64,000 nucleotides of DNA from Endozoicomonas arenosclerae (GCF_001562015.1 NZ_LASA01000051.1:46445-110444), one strand, 5' to 3'; positions 18,501 through 26,902 are shown, numbered from the stretch's first letter. The notes: a model not told the origin generated them from the letters alone. Numbers and translations: made by a program.

Positions 18501-19409
18501 ACCGATTCATCTTTCTGGCGTGCAAAAGAAATAAAAAGTGGAGGGGCAGCCCGCTCTTTTTCCGTATCAACAGACACTCGTGAAAAATTTAAGAAAAGCG
18601 TATATACCCAACTAAAGCCACTAAATCGTCGAAGGCTGGATGCAGTGACCTATAGCACATGCCGATTGGGACGAAGTAAACCCGAGTTCGTTCAGTTGTT
18701 TAAAGTGCTACCGGAACAGTTTACAGACGGTACAACCCTATATCTGGACAATGAAACATTTTTTGATGATATCTGCCTTGAAGAAACTCAGCCAGCTCAT
18801 ATCCCTGAGGAGATCAGTGTATCTGCAAAAAGAACTCTTAATGAAGATACTCTAAGATGGCCTGATGGACAGGACTTCAGAATAGGTCCACCTGAAGAGA
18901 CCAACGAACAGGAATTCCTGCGAATAACCAACTCACTTCAATCTGACCTCCCCTTTCCTGAGTCAGTTATATCTGTGATCCTTGCTGCGGGTCCTCATCA
19001 ATATGAAAAGCTTTGCCTGCAAAACCCGGACTTAAAAAAAGGTGTTGTGCAAAACCTGAATGGCATTATTTTTACTCCCGGTTCAACAATCAGGGGCTTC
19101 AGCTTTCAGAATGCTTCATTACAGAAAACCGTATTCAAGGGCGTCCAGTTCTCCAGCTGCAAGTTTGACAGCATAGATCTCAGAGATTGTGACCTTACTG
19201 ATGCCGAGTTTGACGGTTGCCATGCAGCGGGGACACTCGTTTATCCTTACCAGCTTCTGGCAAGTAGACATTACATGGACAGGAAATCAGATTGTCAGGA
19301 ATGGGTCAACCTGATGGAGGTATGGAAGCTGAGCACTGAGATATCACCAGAACAATTTAAAGAAATTAATGAAAACGATGGCCTGAAAGATCTTATCAGT
19401 TTCTCATAG
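15546..19409 (+). CDS. Giant effector-like protein with SidE-PDE-like HD module and pentapeptide-like repeats
   Basis: A 1287-residue soluble protein with no signal peptide. The ATG at 15546 is preferred to a TTG five codons upstream. Residues about 90-235 carry an HD-type metal-phosphohydrolase pattern: RPIHGAQHLSR (His96, His100), ALLHDSGREGE (His141-Asp142) and LLHDADCLEIIR (His206-Asp207), followed by FDIGYLDIYQEF. From memory this matches the phosphodiesterase domain of Legionella SidE/Dup proteins, which act on phosphoribosyl-ubiquitin. The middle is unassigned; around residues 430-455, ILGIWNITEACKVL and KLFIYDFSTA weakly recall a kinase-like lobe. The last 100 or so residues hold pentapeptide-like repeats (GFSFQNASLQKTVFKGVQF). 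No ADP-ribosyltransferase motif was found. Secretion as an effector is inference. Confidence 0.7.
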   Translation: MDSVGRRDTSSPDLSSAKNTHPPDVPVDSCVQTEPKTPLHHFSVSPVEPAAKLLTPTPKLLNADFYDDCQALVDRYLHTPQIENPVSCGEIPRPIHGAQHLSRSACWIPVLLAWRQKAGDPEALKLPREAVPWLMKAALLHDSGREGENKDLPVWEEKSAMNLENHLLASGCPPEFAAQLSNAIVNKNRTEETGKARDNLFEKLLHDADCLEIIRCRSEFDIGYLDIYQEFKSDFGTLDNIVQLADQVRSLIRHQHDLGFNSSIILARSSDSKRVLKTEVSQCKDTLGKYPFEYAENALLCQVLCLKKLCPDLYQMLVEGLGETPEIAPGDLKVRYYSKAIKTPLPNQIHDPQSKKVFSVTDNLSPEAGAHRLLMNQMARSMGFETPDCKLYVHSPFECSVLEESIDTLENPNFDCMPEDIKARLFLMASILGIWNITEACKVLNGKLFIYDFSTAGLYANGEAKVDSQFTSTPFELEWFRHPTLVIDTFPQCTPDMLAHFRKNKELFQSLSDKFIAEQADLLSNLIIGELEQWIERLGPLKSIDRRRLYRTISERIAFIQRRFPPCIAAKPNPETARLRVTSASQRAIEASGISGHCLPAAPGDIRNGELRLYTLLNQHNQPVTEAWVKLSPTACRRLSDHLGLATPWHRRIEILDFYINLAFQKDHQTGVLRSMVMDDYWQQTIDQLLSQCEEWLEEINHEHTRYPDDNVTQQTEAAIVNAKKLLLELKSRKEGEDLFLDQTVQFPEWKPEAGFPSRVSTVDETGLQRDELYRLKYHNSGRAWETGRTKSINPPESMDQGKKPVHYVQLPRYEWLPEEEKCIEARLFADNLPDDRSFTGTLHLRVEGTGKDVSQTLVNHLQTLGLNIRQCSLEDAQKQYEMSLKSCLSPNSLKSPAPQWFHYCHLLNGRPVYYRPRMPIDQKIADRGHITLHVFNNTFARGYKCQTDEDRQKLITETRGVLTNILHSGQSIDSYVERIRKGLSTDSSFWRAKEIKSGGAARSFSVSTDTREKFKKSVYTQLKPLNRRRLDAVTYSTCRLGRSKPEFVQLFKVLPEQFTDGTTLYLDNETFFDDICLEETQPAHIPEEISVSAKRTLNEDTLRWPDGQDFRIGPPEETNEQEFLRITNSLQSDLPFPESVISVILAAGPHQYEKLCLQNPDLKKGVVQNLNGIIFTPGSTIRGFSFQNASLQKTVFKGVQFSSCKFDSIDLRDCDLTDAEFDGCHAAGTLVYPYQLLASRHYMDRKSDCQEWVNLMEVWKLSTEISPEQFKEINENDGLKDLISFS

Positions 19410-19477
19410 CCTGCAAGCAGTCGGGCTATGAACCTTCACTTCCAACCCCATACTCTCGATTTCAATACCATTGCATG

Positions 19478-19486
19478 TGTTAGAAT
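19478..19486 (+). promoter_or_regulatory. Candidate extended -10 promoter for the pxp operon
   Basis: TGT followed directly by TAGAAT lies 31 bases before the pxpB start, with no strong -35. A 6-base stem ATAGCC/GGCTAT just before it spans the stop region of the preceding giant gene. Confidence 0.35.
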
Positions 19487-19516
19487 CCAACGAGACTTCA
19501 GGAATACGACAAGAAT

Positions 19517-20218
19517 ATGAATCATCCCTGCCAGTGCAGTCCCCTGGGTGACTCAGCCCTGCTGCTAAGTTTTGGAAATCAGATCAGTCCACAGATCAAC
19601 CAGAAGGTTCATGCTGCCGCTGAACGTTTAAGACAAGCCAGATTAGATTCCGTCATAGAGCTGGTGCCCGCCTATACAACATTGACCGTTTATTATGATC
19701 CTTGTCGGATAACGTCTGGCCAGCCTTACGAAATGATAAAAGAACAAGTCCTGAACCGTTTGCAAAATCTCGAATCAAAGAAAGTGGGCACAGGCAAACT
19801 GATTGAAATCCCTACCTGCTACGACAAAGAATTCGCTCCCGATCTTGAACAGGTTGCAAAACATTGTCAGTTAAGCCCTGAAGAAGTGATTGGGCTTCAC
19901 ACCTCTGCAACCTACGACGTTTACTTCCTGGGTTTTGCTCCCGGATTCCCCTTTCTTGGGGGGATGAATAAAAAGCTGGCCACTCCCAGGCTGGAAAATC
20001 CTCGTCAGAAAATACCTGCTGGATCTGTCGGAATCGCCGGAGAACAGACTGGCGTCTACCCCCTGGCAACACCCGGCGGCTGGCAACTGATTGGCCATAC
20101 ACCTATCTCACTGGTGGATTTTGAGAAAGAGTCCCCCACACTGCTTAAGCCCGGAGACAAAATCCGGTTCAAAGCTATTTCCCGCTCAGAACATCAGGAA
20201 ATGGAGACTTTGAGATGA
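19517..20218 (+). CDS. pxpB: 5-oxoprolinase subunit PxpB
   Basis: A 233-residue KipI/allophanate-hydrolase-subunit-1 family protein. With PxpA and PxpC it forms the ATP-dependent bacterial 5-oxoprolinase, which returns 5-oxoproline to glutamate. Recognisable segments are GDSALLLSFG near the start, VYFLGFAPGFPFLGGM, and TPRLENPRQKIPAGSVGIAGEQTGVYP. It is first in the order B-C-A, and its stop overlaps the pxpC start as ATGA. Confidence 0.95.
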   Translation: MNHPCQCSPLGDSALLLSFGNQISPQINQKVHAAAERLRQARLDSVIELVPAYTTLTVYYDPCRITSGQPYEMIKEQVLNRLQNLESKKVGTGKLIEIPTCYDKEFAPDLEQVAKHCQLSPEEVIGLHTSATYDVYFLGFAPGFPFLGGMNKKLATPRLENPRQKIPAGSVGIAGEQTGVYPLATPGGWQLIGHTPISLVDFEKESPTLLKPGDKIRFKAISRSEHQEMETLR

Positions 20219-21204
20219 GCCTGACCCTTTTAGAACCAGGCATGTTGACCAGTGTCCAGGACTTAGGGCGATTCGGATTTAGAAACCTTGGTTTTTCAAC
20301 CAATGGCGCCATGGACACACTGGCCGCTAAAACAGCCAACCTGATATTGGATAATCCAGAGAGTGCCCCGGTACTTGAATACACTCTGACGGGGCCAACG
20401 TTGAAGTTCCATGAGCCTGCAGCTATCTGCCTGACAGGAGGTAATCCCGTTGCCACTCTCGATAATCAGCCTGTCGATTCTCACACTGTTATTTCCATTC
20501 AGTCGGGACAGATACTGAAAATTGGAAGTCTTCGCTCAGGATGCCGTGGTTATCTGGCCATTAAGGGCGGATTTCAGCTTCGTGAAACTCTGGGAAGCTG
20601 CAGCACTTACCTGAGAGCAGGAATTGGTGGCTTGGAAGGTCGTGCTCTAAAGGAAAATGATCAGCTCAAGTTCACACCCATGTCATCACAAGAAAGTCTA
20701 AAACATGAAGTGTCTTTAGGGCTTGAGTTCACACATTATCTGGAAGAACCCAAGTCCACTCTGCCAGTTCGCTTTGTCCGTGGTCCACAGTTTTCCTGGT
20801 TCTCCAAACAGGGACTGGAAACGTTTCTCAACCAGCCTTATTCCGTTCGCCCTGACTCTGATCGAATGGGCTATCGATTGTCGGGTGAGAAAATAGTCAG
20901 CCAGCACTCTGAAAGTCTGATCACTGAGGGTGCAACGTCCGGAGCCATTCAAATCCCTCCCGACGGGCAACCCATCATCCTGATGAGTGACTGTCAGCCA
21001 ACAGGTGGTTACCCGAAGATGGGTAATATTATTTCCGTTGACCTGCCCAGAGTCGCCCAGTTAAAGCCTTCAGATACGCTGATTTTTCAGGAAGTGAGTA
21101 TTGAAGAAGCACAGCAGGAACTGATAGAACAGAGATTCAGCCTTAATCGTCTGTCCATTGCCGCAAAACATTACTGGAAGCGCATCCAAGATGAATACCA
21201 ATAA
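20215..21204 (+). CDS. pxpC: 5-oxoprolinase subunit PxpC
   Basis: A 329-residue biotin-dependent carboxyltransferase-like (KipA/AHS2) subunit of 5-oxoprolinase. Typical segments are MLTSVQDLGRFGFRNLG, TNGAMDTLAAKTANLI, DSDRMGYRLSGE and EGATSGAIQIPPDGQPI. The start overlaps the pxpB stop by 4 bases, and its end overlaps the pxpA start by 14 bases, so the three are translated together. Confidence 0.95.
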   Translation: MSLTLLEPGMLTSVQDLGRFGFRNLGFSTNGAMDTLAAKTANLILDNPESAPVLEYTLTGPTLKFHEPAAICLTGGNPVATLDNQPVDSHTVISIQSGQILKIGSLRSGCRGYLAIKGGFQLRETLGSCSTYLRAGIGGLEGRALKENDQLKFTPMSSQESLKHEVSLGLEFTHYLEEPKSTLPVRFVRGPQFSWFSKQGLETFLNQPYSVRPDSDRMGYRLSGEKIVSQHSESLITEGATSGAIQIPPDGQPIILMSDCQPTGGYPKMGNIISVDLPRVAQLKPSDTLIFQEVSIEEAQQELIEQRFSLNRLSIAAKHYWKRIQDEYQ

Positions 21205-21970
21205 AGCTCTGACACTGGATCTTAACTGCGATATGGGTGAAAGCTTTGGCCAGTATGCCATGGGAAACGATGCCGGGATCATGCCCCATATCAGCTCTGC
21301 CAATATTGCCTGCGGATTTCATGCCGGTGATCCCGATACAATGGCCAAGACTGTAAAACTGGCACTTGAACATGATGTTGCAGTCGGCGCACACCCAGGC
21401 CTCCCTGATCTGACAGGTTTTGGCCGAAGAAATATGAGCATTACTCCGGCAGAAGCCTACAACATGACCCTGTATCAAACAGGTTCGCTTAATGCTTTTG
21501 TAAAGGCAGAAGGCGGTAAGCTTCATCATGTAAAACCTCATGGTGCCCTGTACAATATGGCCGCCCGTGATTCTGATCTCGCCAAAGCCATCGCTGAAGC
21601 CGTTTATCAATTTAATCCCGAATTGATCCTCTACGGATTAGCTGGCAGTTGCCTTATATCTGAGGCGAAGGCTATTGGCTTGCAAACCGCCAGTGAAGTA
21701 TTTGCTGATAGAAGTTATCAGAACAGCGGCCAGTTAACGCCCAGGAATCAACCTGGAGCTATGATCGAAGACAAACAGAAGTCTCTGAATCAAATCAGCG
21801 ATATGGTGCTTCATAGTCAGGTCGTATCTCTGGATGGCCAGACCATACCTATTCAGGCAGATACCTTGTGTATTCATGGCGACGGCCCATGGGCTCTGGA
21901 CTTTGTCAGAGGCTGCGAGCGGTTTCTTCAGGCACAGGGCATCACCATTCAAACTATTCAGGCGCAGTAA
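21191..21970 (+). CDS. pxpA: 5-oxoprolinase subunit PxpA (LamB/YcsF family)
   Basis: A 259-residue catalytic-type subunit of 5-oxoprolinase. It opens LTLDLNCDMGESFGQY and continues ISSANIACGFHAGDP, GAHPGLPDLTGFGRR and VKPHGALYNMAARD, all hallmarks of the family. The ATG at 21191 gives the normal N-terminus and has GGAAG about 9 bases ahead; a TTG upstream at 21158 does not fit. Its stop shares one base with the next start (TAATG). Confidence 0.96.
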   Translation: MNTNKALTLDLNCDMGESFGQYAMGNDAGIMPHISSANIACGFHAGDPDTMAKTVKLALEHDVAVGAHPGLPDLTGFGRRNMSITPAEAYNMTLYQTGSLNAFVKAEGGKLHHVKPHGALYNMAARDSDLAKAIAEAVYQFNPELILYGLAGSCLISEAKAIGLQTASEVFADRSYQNSGQLTPRNQPGAMIEDKQKSLNQISDMVLHSQVVSLDGQTIPIQADTLCIHGDGPWALDFVRGCERFLQAQGITIQTIQAQ

Positions 21971-22662
21971 TGAATATTTCCCCCCAGGCATCATTGCCTT
22001 CAGCAGGGTCTCTATTTGCTTCTTCATGGAGTGGCGGCAAGGACGGCTGCTTTGCTCGTTGGGTTTCCAGTCAGAGCGGCGCAAAACCGGCCTGTCTGCT
22101 CACCATGCTCAAAGAGGGTGAACAACGAACCAGCGCTCATGGACTCCATCAGGATGTTTTGCAGGCTCAGACAGATTGTCTGGGAACCCCCATTATTTTC
22201 GGATCAGCCGGTTTTGGAGGCTACGAGCAGGGATTAAAGAAAGCACTGGCCACCGCAATAGAACAGTATTCCGTCAGCCACCTGGCATTTGGCGATATTG
22301 ATCTGGATGCCCACAAAGACTGGTACGATCGGATTCTGGCAGAGACCGACATTCAAACCTGCTATCCACTCTGGCATTACGACCGTAAACAGCTTCTGAA
22401 AGATATGTTCTCCGTCGGACAGGAAACCATGATCGTCAGCGTCAAGAATGAATCCCTCGATGAAGGTTTTCTGGGCCAAATCCTGACACCGTCTTTAGCG
22501 GATGAAATTGAAGCCAAAGGCATTTGTCCTACCGGTGAAGAAGGTGATTTCCACACTCTCGTCATCAACGGTCCGGACTTCAAACAGCCTTTATCTGTTA
22601 AGAAAGCCGATATCTGGCAGGATGACTGGGGTCACTCTGTCCTTGACCTATCTCTCGCTTGA
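21970..22662 (+). CDS. ATP-pyrophosphatase (DUF71, diphthine-ammonia-ligase-like)
   Basis: A 230-residue adenine-nucleotide alpha-hydrolase of the DUF71/Dph6 family. The PP-loop SWSGGKDGCFARW binds ATP, and FGDIDLDAHKDWYDRI, followed by CPTGEEGDFHTLVING, is the family signature. In eukaryotes the relative amidates diphthine; bacteria lack diphthamide, so another amidation or a B12-salvage role (as known for BtuF-fused or adjacent relatives) is possible. The start overlaps the pxpA stop by one base (TAATG). Coupling to 5-oxoprolinase subunits suggests a link to glutamate or amide metabolism, which is inference. Confidence 0.88.
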   Translation: MNISPQASLPSAGSLFASSWSGGKDGCFARWVSSQSGAKPACLLTMLKEGEQRTSAHGLHQDVLQAQTDCLGTPIIFGSAGFGGYEQGLKKALATAIEQYSVSHLAFGDIDLDAHKDWYDRILAETDIQTCYPLWHYDRKQLLKDMFSVGQETMIVSVKNESLDEGFLGQILTPSLADEIEAKGICPTGEEGDFHTLVINGPDFKQPLSVKKADIWQDDWGHSVLDLSLA

Positions 22663-22774
22663 GTTGACCTGCAAGTTAGGACGGCATGGAAGCCCCTTGC
22701 TTTTACCCCCTGAGTCCGGCATGTTGTGCGTCTTCTCTTACCCTCATTTATATAAGTTGTAAAAGGGAACCTCT

Positions 22775-23521
22775 ATGCGCTTTTCCATGAAGAACCATCG
22801 CTCATGGCTGAATAGACTCCTGGTGGCTACCCTCAGCCTGTTCATGGTTATGTCTGCTTCTGCAACAGAGACCAAGACCAAAGAAGCCACTTTGAAACTG
22901 CCTGTGAAATCCCAGCTGCTGGTTCTGGATGGTGTCAATGCCAAGGAGCTCGACATCAAGCCTGAGGCGAACAAGCCTTTTCCTCTCTCTGATGAGCGTC
23001 ACCAGATTGTCTTCCAACTGTCTGATGTTGTCAGTGATGGAGGAGATCGGAATCGTTTCACTTCCAAACCTTTTATCCTGACGTTTCACCCTGTCACAGG
23101 TGAGCGCTACACCATCGACGCACCCAAGTTGAAGACCATGCGTCAGGCTGAGTCCATCAACAACAACCCCACCAGCAAAATCACGCTGATGAATGCCAAG
23201 GGCGAAGCCGTTCCCTTTGAATTTGCCATTCTGCCTACCAAGGGGATTCAGTTTGGCCGAAACTATGCGGCGGACGTCCAAAAGTTTAACCGTACAGACA
23301 GCCCGGCAGCTGCCAGCGAATTTTCCGGCATGGGTGTTTTTGCAGAAATGAACAACGGTTTTGCCAATGCCAAACAGGATGAAGGCATCTATGGTTCAGC
23401 AGCCAATAAAAGCTCTGACGCCAATATGAGTGCCAGCATGCTGCGCTACTGGTTTGAAAAAGCCGACCCAGAAACCCGAAAGGCCTTCGCAACCTGGGCC
23501 CAGGAACAAGTTGGCCTGTGA
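22775..23521 (+). CDS. DUF2057 (YccT-type) exported protein
   Basis: A 248-residue protein with a signal peptide ending SLFMVMSASA, so periplasmic. The conserved body starts ATLKLPVKSQLLVLDG and includes DERHQIVFQLSD and RFTSKPFILTF, as in the DUF2057/YccT family, whose function is poorly known. AAAGGGAAC lies ahead of the ATG. Its TGA overlaps the GTG start of rsuA (GTGA). Confidence 0.85.
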   Translation: MRFSMKNHRSWLNRLLVATLSLFMVMSASATETKTKEATLKLPVKSQLLVLDGVNAKELDIKPEANKPFPLSDERHQIVFQLSDVVSDGGDRNRFTSKPFILTFHPVTGERYTIDAPKLKTMRQAESINNNPTSKITLMNAKGEAVPFEFAILPTKGIQFGRNYAADVQKFNRTDSPAAASEFSGMGVFAEMNNGFANAKQDEGIYGSAANKSSDANMSASMLRYWFEKADPETRKAFATWAQEQVGL

Positions 23522-24219
23522 GACTCGATAAATTTATTTGTGAAAGTACCGAGCTGACCCGTTCAGAAGCCAAAAGACTTCTGAAAACCGGGTCGGTGAG
23601 TGTCGACGGCAGCATCGTTAAAAGCCCAGCCCAAAAGATCTCTGTTGACTCAGAAGTTCTAGTGGATGGAGAGCCCCTCTCCCTGGTTGGGTTTCGTTAC
23701 ATTATGCTCAACAAACCAGCGGATACGATTTGCACAACACTCTTGGGAACAAGAGCTGAAATGTATCCATCGGTCATTGAGCTGCTGGACGTAATCAAAT
23801 CAGACCGCTTGAGGATTGCCGGTCGACTGGATGTTGATACCACTGGGCTGGTATTGATCACCGATGACGGTCAGTGGTCCCACAGAATCACTTCGCCTGG
23901 AAAAGAGTGCAGTAAACGCTACCGAGTTGAACTGGCTTCCCCACTGGATCAGTCTGCAGCAGAACAGTTTGCGCAAGGCATTCAGCTTCAAGGGGAGAAA
24001 AAGCTGACTCGCCCTGCCCAACTTGAGTTTGTTTCTGAACAGGAAGTACTGCTGACCATTCATGAAGGCAAGTACCACCAGGTAAAGCGAATGTTTGCCG
24101 CCCTGGGCAACCATGTGACAGCCCTTCATCGGGAACAGATTGGCGATATCAAACTCGACCCGGAGCTGGAAGCCGGTGAATGGCGTTACCTCACGGATGA
24201 AGAGATGAAATCTGTTTAG
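23518..24219 (+). CDS. rsuA: 16S rRNA pseudouridine(516) synthase RsuA
   Basis: A 233-residue pseudouridine synthase that modifies U516 of 16S rRNA. The N-terminal S4 domain (RLDKFICESTELTRSEAKRL) binds RNA. The catalytic Asp is in AGRLDVDTTGLVLITDDG, and GKYHQVKRMFAALGNHV is the C-terminal family block. The start is GTG, overlapping the stop of the DUF2057 gene by 4 bases. It converges with the DinB-like gene and overlaps it by 4 bases. Confidence 0.94.
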   Translation: MRLDKFICESTELTRSEAKRLLKTGSVSVDGSIVKSPAQKISVDSEVLVDGEPLSLVGFRYIMLNKPADTICTTLLGTRAEMYPSVIELLDVIKSDRLRIAGRLDVDTTGLVLITDDGQWSHRITSPGKECSKRYRVELASPLDQSAAEQFAQGIQLQGEKKLTRPAQLEFVSEQEVLLTIHEGKYHQVKRMFAALGNHVTALHREQIGDIKLDPELEAGEWRYLTDEEMKSV

Positions 24220-24749
24220 GAAGCCACCACCTGCCCTCTAGTAAAACTGGAAGTGGCAGGAGCCATACCCACGGAAGGGTCAATCTTGTTACCCGCAACT
24301 TTTGCAATGGTTGCCATCAGAGCCAGGTGATGGGTCAGATGGCTACTGGCAAAAATCAATTCTCTGGCAAGGCAGGAAGTCAGTCTTACACTGCTGCTTT
24401 GTGACAGTAAAACCTCAGTTTTCAACTCGGTTTCAGTGGCCAGACCTTCTGCCTTTAATCCACTTAACCATTGCTGCAACTCTTTCAGCTCTGCCAGCCC
24501 GGCATTCTTCTCATGCTCCAGCAACAAACCTCTGCGTCTCAGGTCATAATCCACCACACCTGCTTCTGCTGGAGAACGAATGGCCTGATAAAGATCCAGA
24601 ACATGACGCAAGTGCTGACCTATCGTGCTTTGAAAAAGTTCTGAATCCCTGAAGCGGTAATCATCCGCACTCAAACCGGAAACAAAACCAATCATCTGTT
24701 CAACAGCTTCCTGATTGCCCTGGAGTATCAACTGAAAATCAGTATGCAT
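24216..24749 (-). CDS. DinB-like putative metal-dependent protein
   Basis: A 177-residue four-helix protein of the DinB/YfiT-like type. Histidines in GQHLRHVLDLYQ and SSHLTHHLALM are placed like the metal triad of that superfamily, which includes thiol-dependent transferases and isomerases and the DinB part of EgtB. The ATG at 24749 follows AAGGGG; an upstream start would put this site inside the gene. It overlaps the end of the MFS-like gene by 11 bases, so it is the last gene of the ATP-grasp operon. Reaction unknown. Confidence 0.75.
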   Translation of the reverse strand: MHTDFQLILQGNQEAVEQMIGFVSGLSADDYRFRDSELFQSTIGQHLRHVLDLYQAIRSPAEAGVVDYDLRRRGLLLEHEKNAGLAELKELQQWLSGLKAEGLATETELKTEVLLSQSSSVRLTSCLARELIFASSHLTHHLALMATIAKVAGNKIDPSVGMAPATSSFTRGQVVAS

Positions 24750-25977
24750 GGTAAGAATCCCCTTTTCTTTCAATCTCTATAACGTTTTTATTAGAAAAAT
24801 ATTTTTCTTCGGTCTGCCAGCAATAACGGAAATAGGCTAAAGCCAGAATGGATGAAACTAAATAAACCGCTTGAAGCGACTCTAAAGGTGGTTGTCCTTC
24901 ACTCACAAAATGAGTCATCAGCAAGGCCAGCGCACCAAAGAAAACAGCAACCCCCAGCTGTGAGCAGTAGCTCTTCAACAAAAGGTAAGCATGAGTAGTC
25001 GTTTTATCGGCACGATCGAAAAACACTTTGTTGAATGACAACCGGAATAAGCTGGTCAGGAAAGCGACAACCAGAATGAGCGCATATTGAAGCTGGGTTG
25101 ATAGCGTGTCATCCACCAGCCCTCTCAATAACCAGCTGAAGGCATACAGAACAATGGCGACCCGTAGAAGCTTGATAGCCGCCATACGATCAATAAAAGT
25201 CTGAACCAGCTTGAACAGTGCGGCTACAGCAATGGCAAGCACCACCATTGTGCCCCCCAGCTTCAGCAAACTTTCCTGATTGATAAAATACAGTGACAGA
25301 GTCCAGAAATAACTCTCAAGAAACAAAAACAGACCGTCTACAAAAAAGATCCTGCGAGAACCAAAACCATCACGAAACTCAAGAGTTTTTGAAAAGCTGA
25401 CCGCAGGAGCCTTAAAGGCAAGGTTGATCTCATCAGCCACCTTCTTTCGAAAAGTTTGAGCAATACCTGCCAGAGAAATCAGGGAGCTGAGAACGAGCAG
25501 TGTTGTGTAACTGGACTGCTCCAGTAAAAAAGCACCAGAGACAATACCCAGCTTCAGGAACACTGCCACCAGTATCTGAAAGTTGCCGAAATGTTGACCC
25601 GAATTACGATCATGACTGATCGATTTGAATAACAGCCGCTGAGCCATCCAGTAACAGCAGCCATAGACACCGTTCAGAATGGCTAATAGAACCAGACTGG
25701 TTGTGCCGCCACTGGTTTCCTGCTGGAAGAAAAACATGCCTGCCACCAGCACAACTTCTGTCATAAAAGAAGCCCTGACCATCCAGAGACTTCCCTTTCC
25801 AGATCTCAAATACTCCCAGGCCCACAGGGACATGAAGTAGGCAACACCTGACAGGGCAATAAATACTGCAATATCTTCCAGTGAGTAGCCTTGCTGCCAT
25901 AGCAATGTCGGCAGGAAAAACGGCAGCAACCCGACCAGAAAAGCATGGAGTCCTGAGAAATGGAAAAAGTAACGCAC
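24739..25977 (-). CDS. MFS-like membrane transporter in ATP-grasp operon
   Basis: A 412-residue integral membrane protein with about 12 hydrophobic segments, beginning HFSGLHAFLVGLLPFFLPTLLW. It looks like a major-facilitator-type carrier, though without a signature I can quote. The GTG at 25977 is chosen because GGGAGGT precedes it by 5 bases; the longer frame runs into the upstream ligase gene. Placed after two ATP-grasp genes and before a DinB-like gene, it may export or import the pathway product. Substrate unknown. Confidence 0.75.
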   Translation of the reverse strand: MRYFFHFSGLHAFLVGLLPFFLPTLLWQQGYSLEDIAVFIALSGVAYFMSLWAWEYLRSGKGSLWMVRASFMTEVVLVAGMFFFQQETSGGTTSLVLLAILNGVYGCCYWMAQRLLFKSISHDRNSGQHFGNFQILVAVFLKLGIVSGAFLLEQSSYTTLLVLSSLISLAGIAQTFRKKVADEINLAFKAPAVSFSKTLEFRDGFGSRRIFFVDGLFLFLESYFWTLSLYFINQESLLKLGGTMVVLAIAVAALFKLVQTFIDRMAAIKLLRVAIVLYAFSWLLRGLVDDTLSTQLQYALILVVAFLTSLFRLSFNKVFFDRADKTTTHAYLLLKSYCSQLGVAVFFGALALLMTHFVSEGQPPLESLQAVYLVSSILALAYFRYCWQTEEKYFSNKNVIEIERKGDSYHAY

Positions 25978-25993
25978 AACGGACCTCCCAGTC

Positions 25994-26902
25994 TCAGAAC
26001 ACATCAGCCTGGGCGACCTGGAGCTTATCCAGATCTTCAAACACCCCGGAGATGTCTTCCTTCTGCCCATATCTTGGGAAGTCATGCATCTTCACAAAAG
26101 GTCGTGAATTCACTTCCAGAAGAATGCTTTTCTGATCCTTGAAACTGTGCTCAATACCTTTTTCCATAATGACATCAATGCCGAGAATGTTGGCATCAAA
26201 GGTATCCAGTACCTTTTCCATCAAGCGGATATTGTCACTGGCGACTTTGTTAACCGGAATGGTTTCAATCACCCCGCCTGGAGCCAGAGCAATCCGGTGG
26301 AAGAGTTTGACCTGTTCCTGATCTTTTGGAATCGAGTTCAGATCATAGCCCTGTTTGGCCAGAAACTTTCGGGTCTGCTCTCCCTTCTGCAGTGGATACA
26401 TGCATTCCAGCAAGCCCATCTCTTCACGGATGGCATTCTCTCGACCAATCAGAGTACTGATCGAATCCTTGCCATTACCCTGAACAAACGGGGCGTATCT
26501 TTGAATGACCGATACTACTTTGCCATTGGCTACCAGCACTCGATAGTTCTTACCCTCCAGGTATTGCTCCACGACACTGGATGGCCACCAGATCTTGGCC
26601 AGTAACGCCGCTTTCCAGAGTTCCCGATAATTTCTGATAGGGAAATAGCTGCCTCTGGAGAAGCCACCGACATTCGGTTTTACCACCAGAGGAAAACCAT
26701 GCTGCCTGGCAAAACGAATAGCATTCATAGGGTTGATGAAGATCTCGCCCTGGGCATGGGGAATATCGTTTTCGCTGAAAGCAGTCCTGGCCTGTGCCTT
26801 TGAACGACAGCTCTTGCGAACTTCCAGTGAGTTGTACTGGGTGCAGCCATTCATGAACTTCTGGCTGATGTAGCTGTAAACCGCTTTTTTAATGAATTTC
26901 AC
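25994..26902 (-). CDS. ATP-grasp ligase (CphA/RimK/glutathione-synthase-like)
   Basis: A 302-residue ATP-grasp protein. It has an ATP-binding lysine segment FPLVVKPNVGGFSRGSYF, a lid segment VEQYLEGKNYRVLVANGKVV, the stretch VQGNGKDSISTLIGRENA seen in cyanophycin synthetase and RimK types, and the metal-binding LLEVNSRPF (E-x-N). Such enzymes join a carboxylate, through an acyl phosphate, to an amine or thiol. It starts with GTG overlapping the previous gene's TGA (GTGA), with GAGGAG 8 bases before. The substrate cannot be read; a peptide or amino-acid ligase is likely. Confidence 0.85.
   Translation of the reverse strand: MKFIKKAVYSYISQKFMNGCTQYNSLEVRKSCRSKAQARTAFSENDIPHAQGEIFINPMNAIRFARQHGFPLVVKPNVGGFSRGSYFPIRNYRELWKAALLAKIWWPSSVVEQYLEGKNYRVLVANGKVVSVIQRYAPFVQGNGKDSISTLIGRENAIREEMGLLECMYPLQKGEQTRKFLAKQGYDLNSIPKDQEQVKLFHRIALAPGGVIETIPVNKVASDNIRLMEKVLDTFDANILGIDVIMEKGIEHSFKDQKSILLEVNSRPFVKMHDFPRYGQKEDISGVFEDLDKLQVAQADVF

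Noticed and set aside
15531..19409. An ADP-ribosyltransferase domain like that of full SidE proteins in the giant protein
   Set aside because: I looked for an R...S-T-S...E-x-E pattern downstream of the HD module and found no convincing one, so only the phosphodiesterase-like part is claimed.
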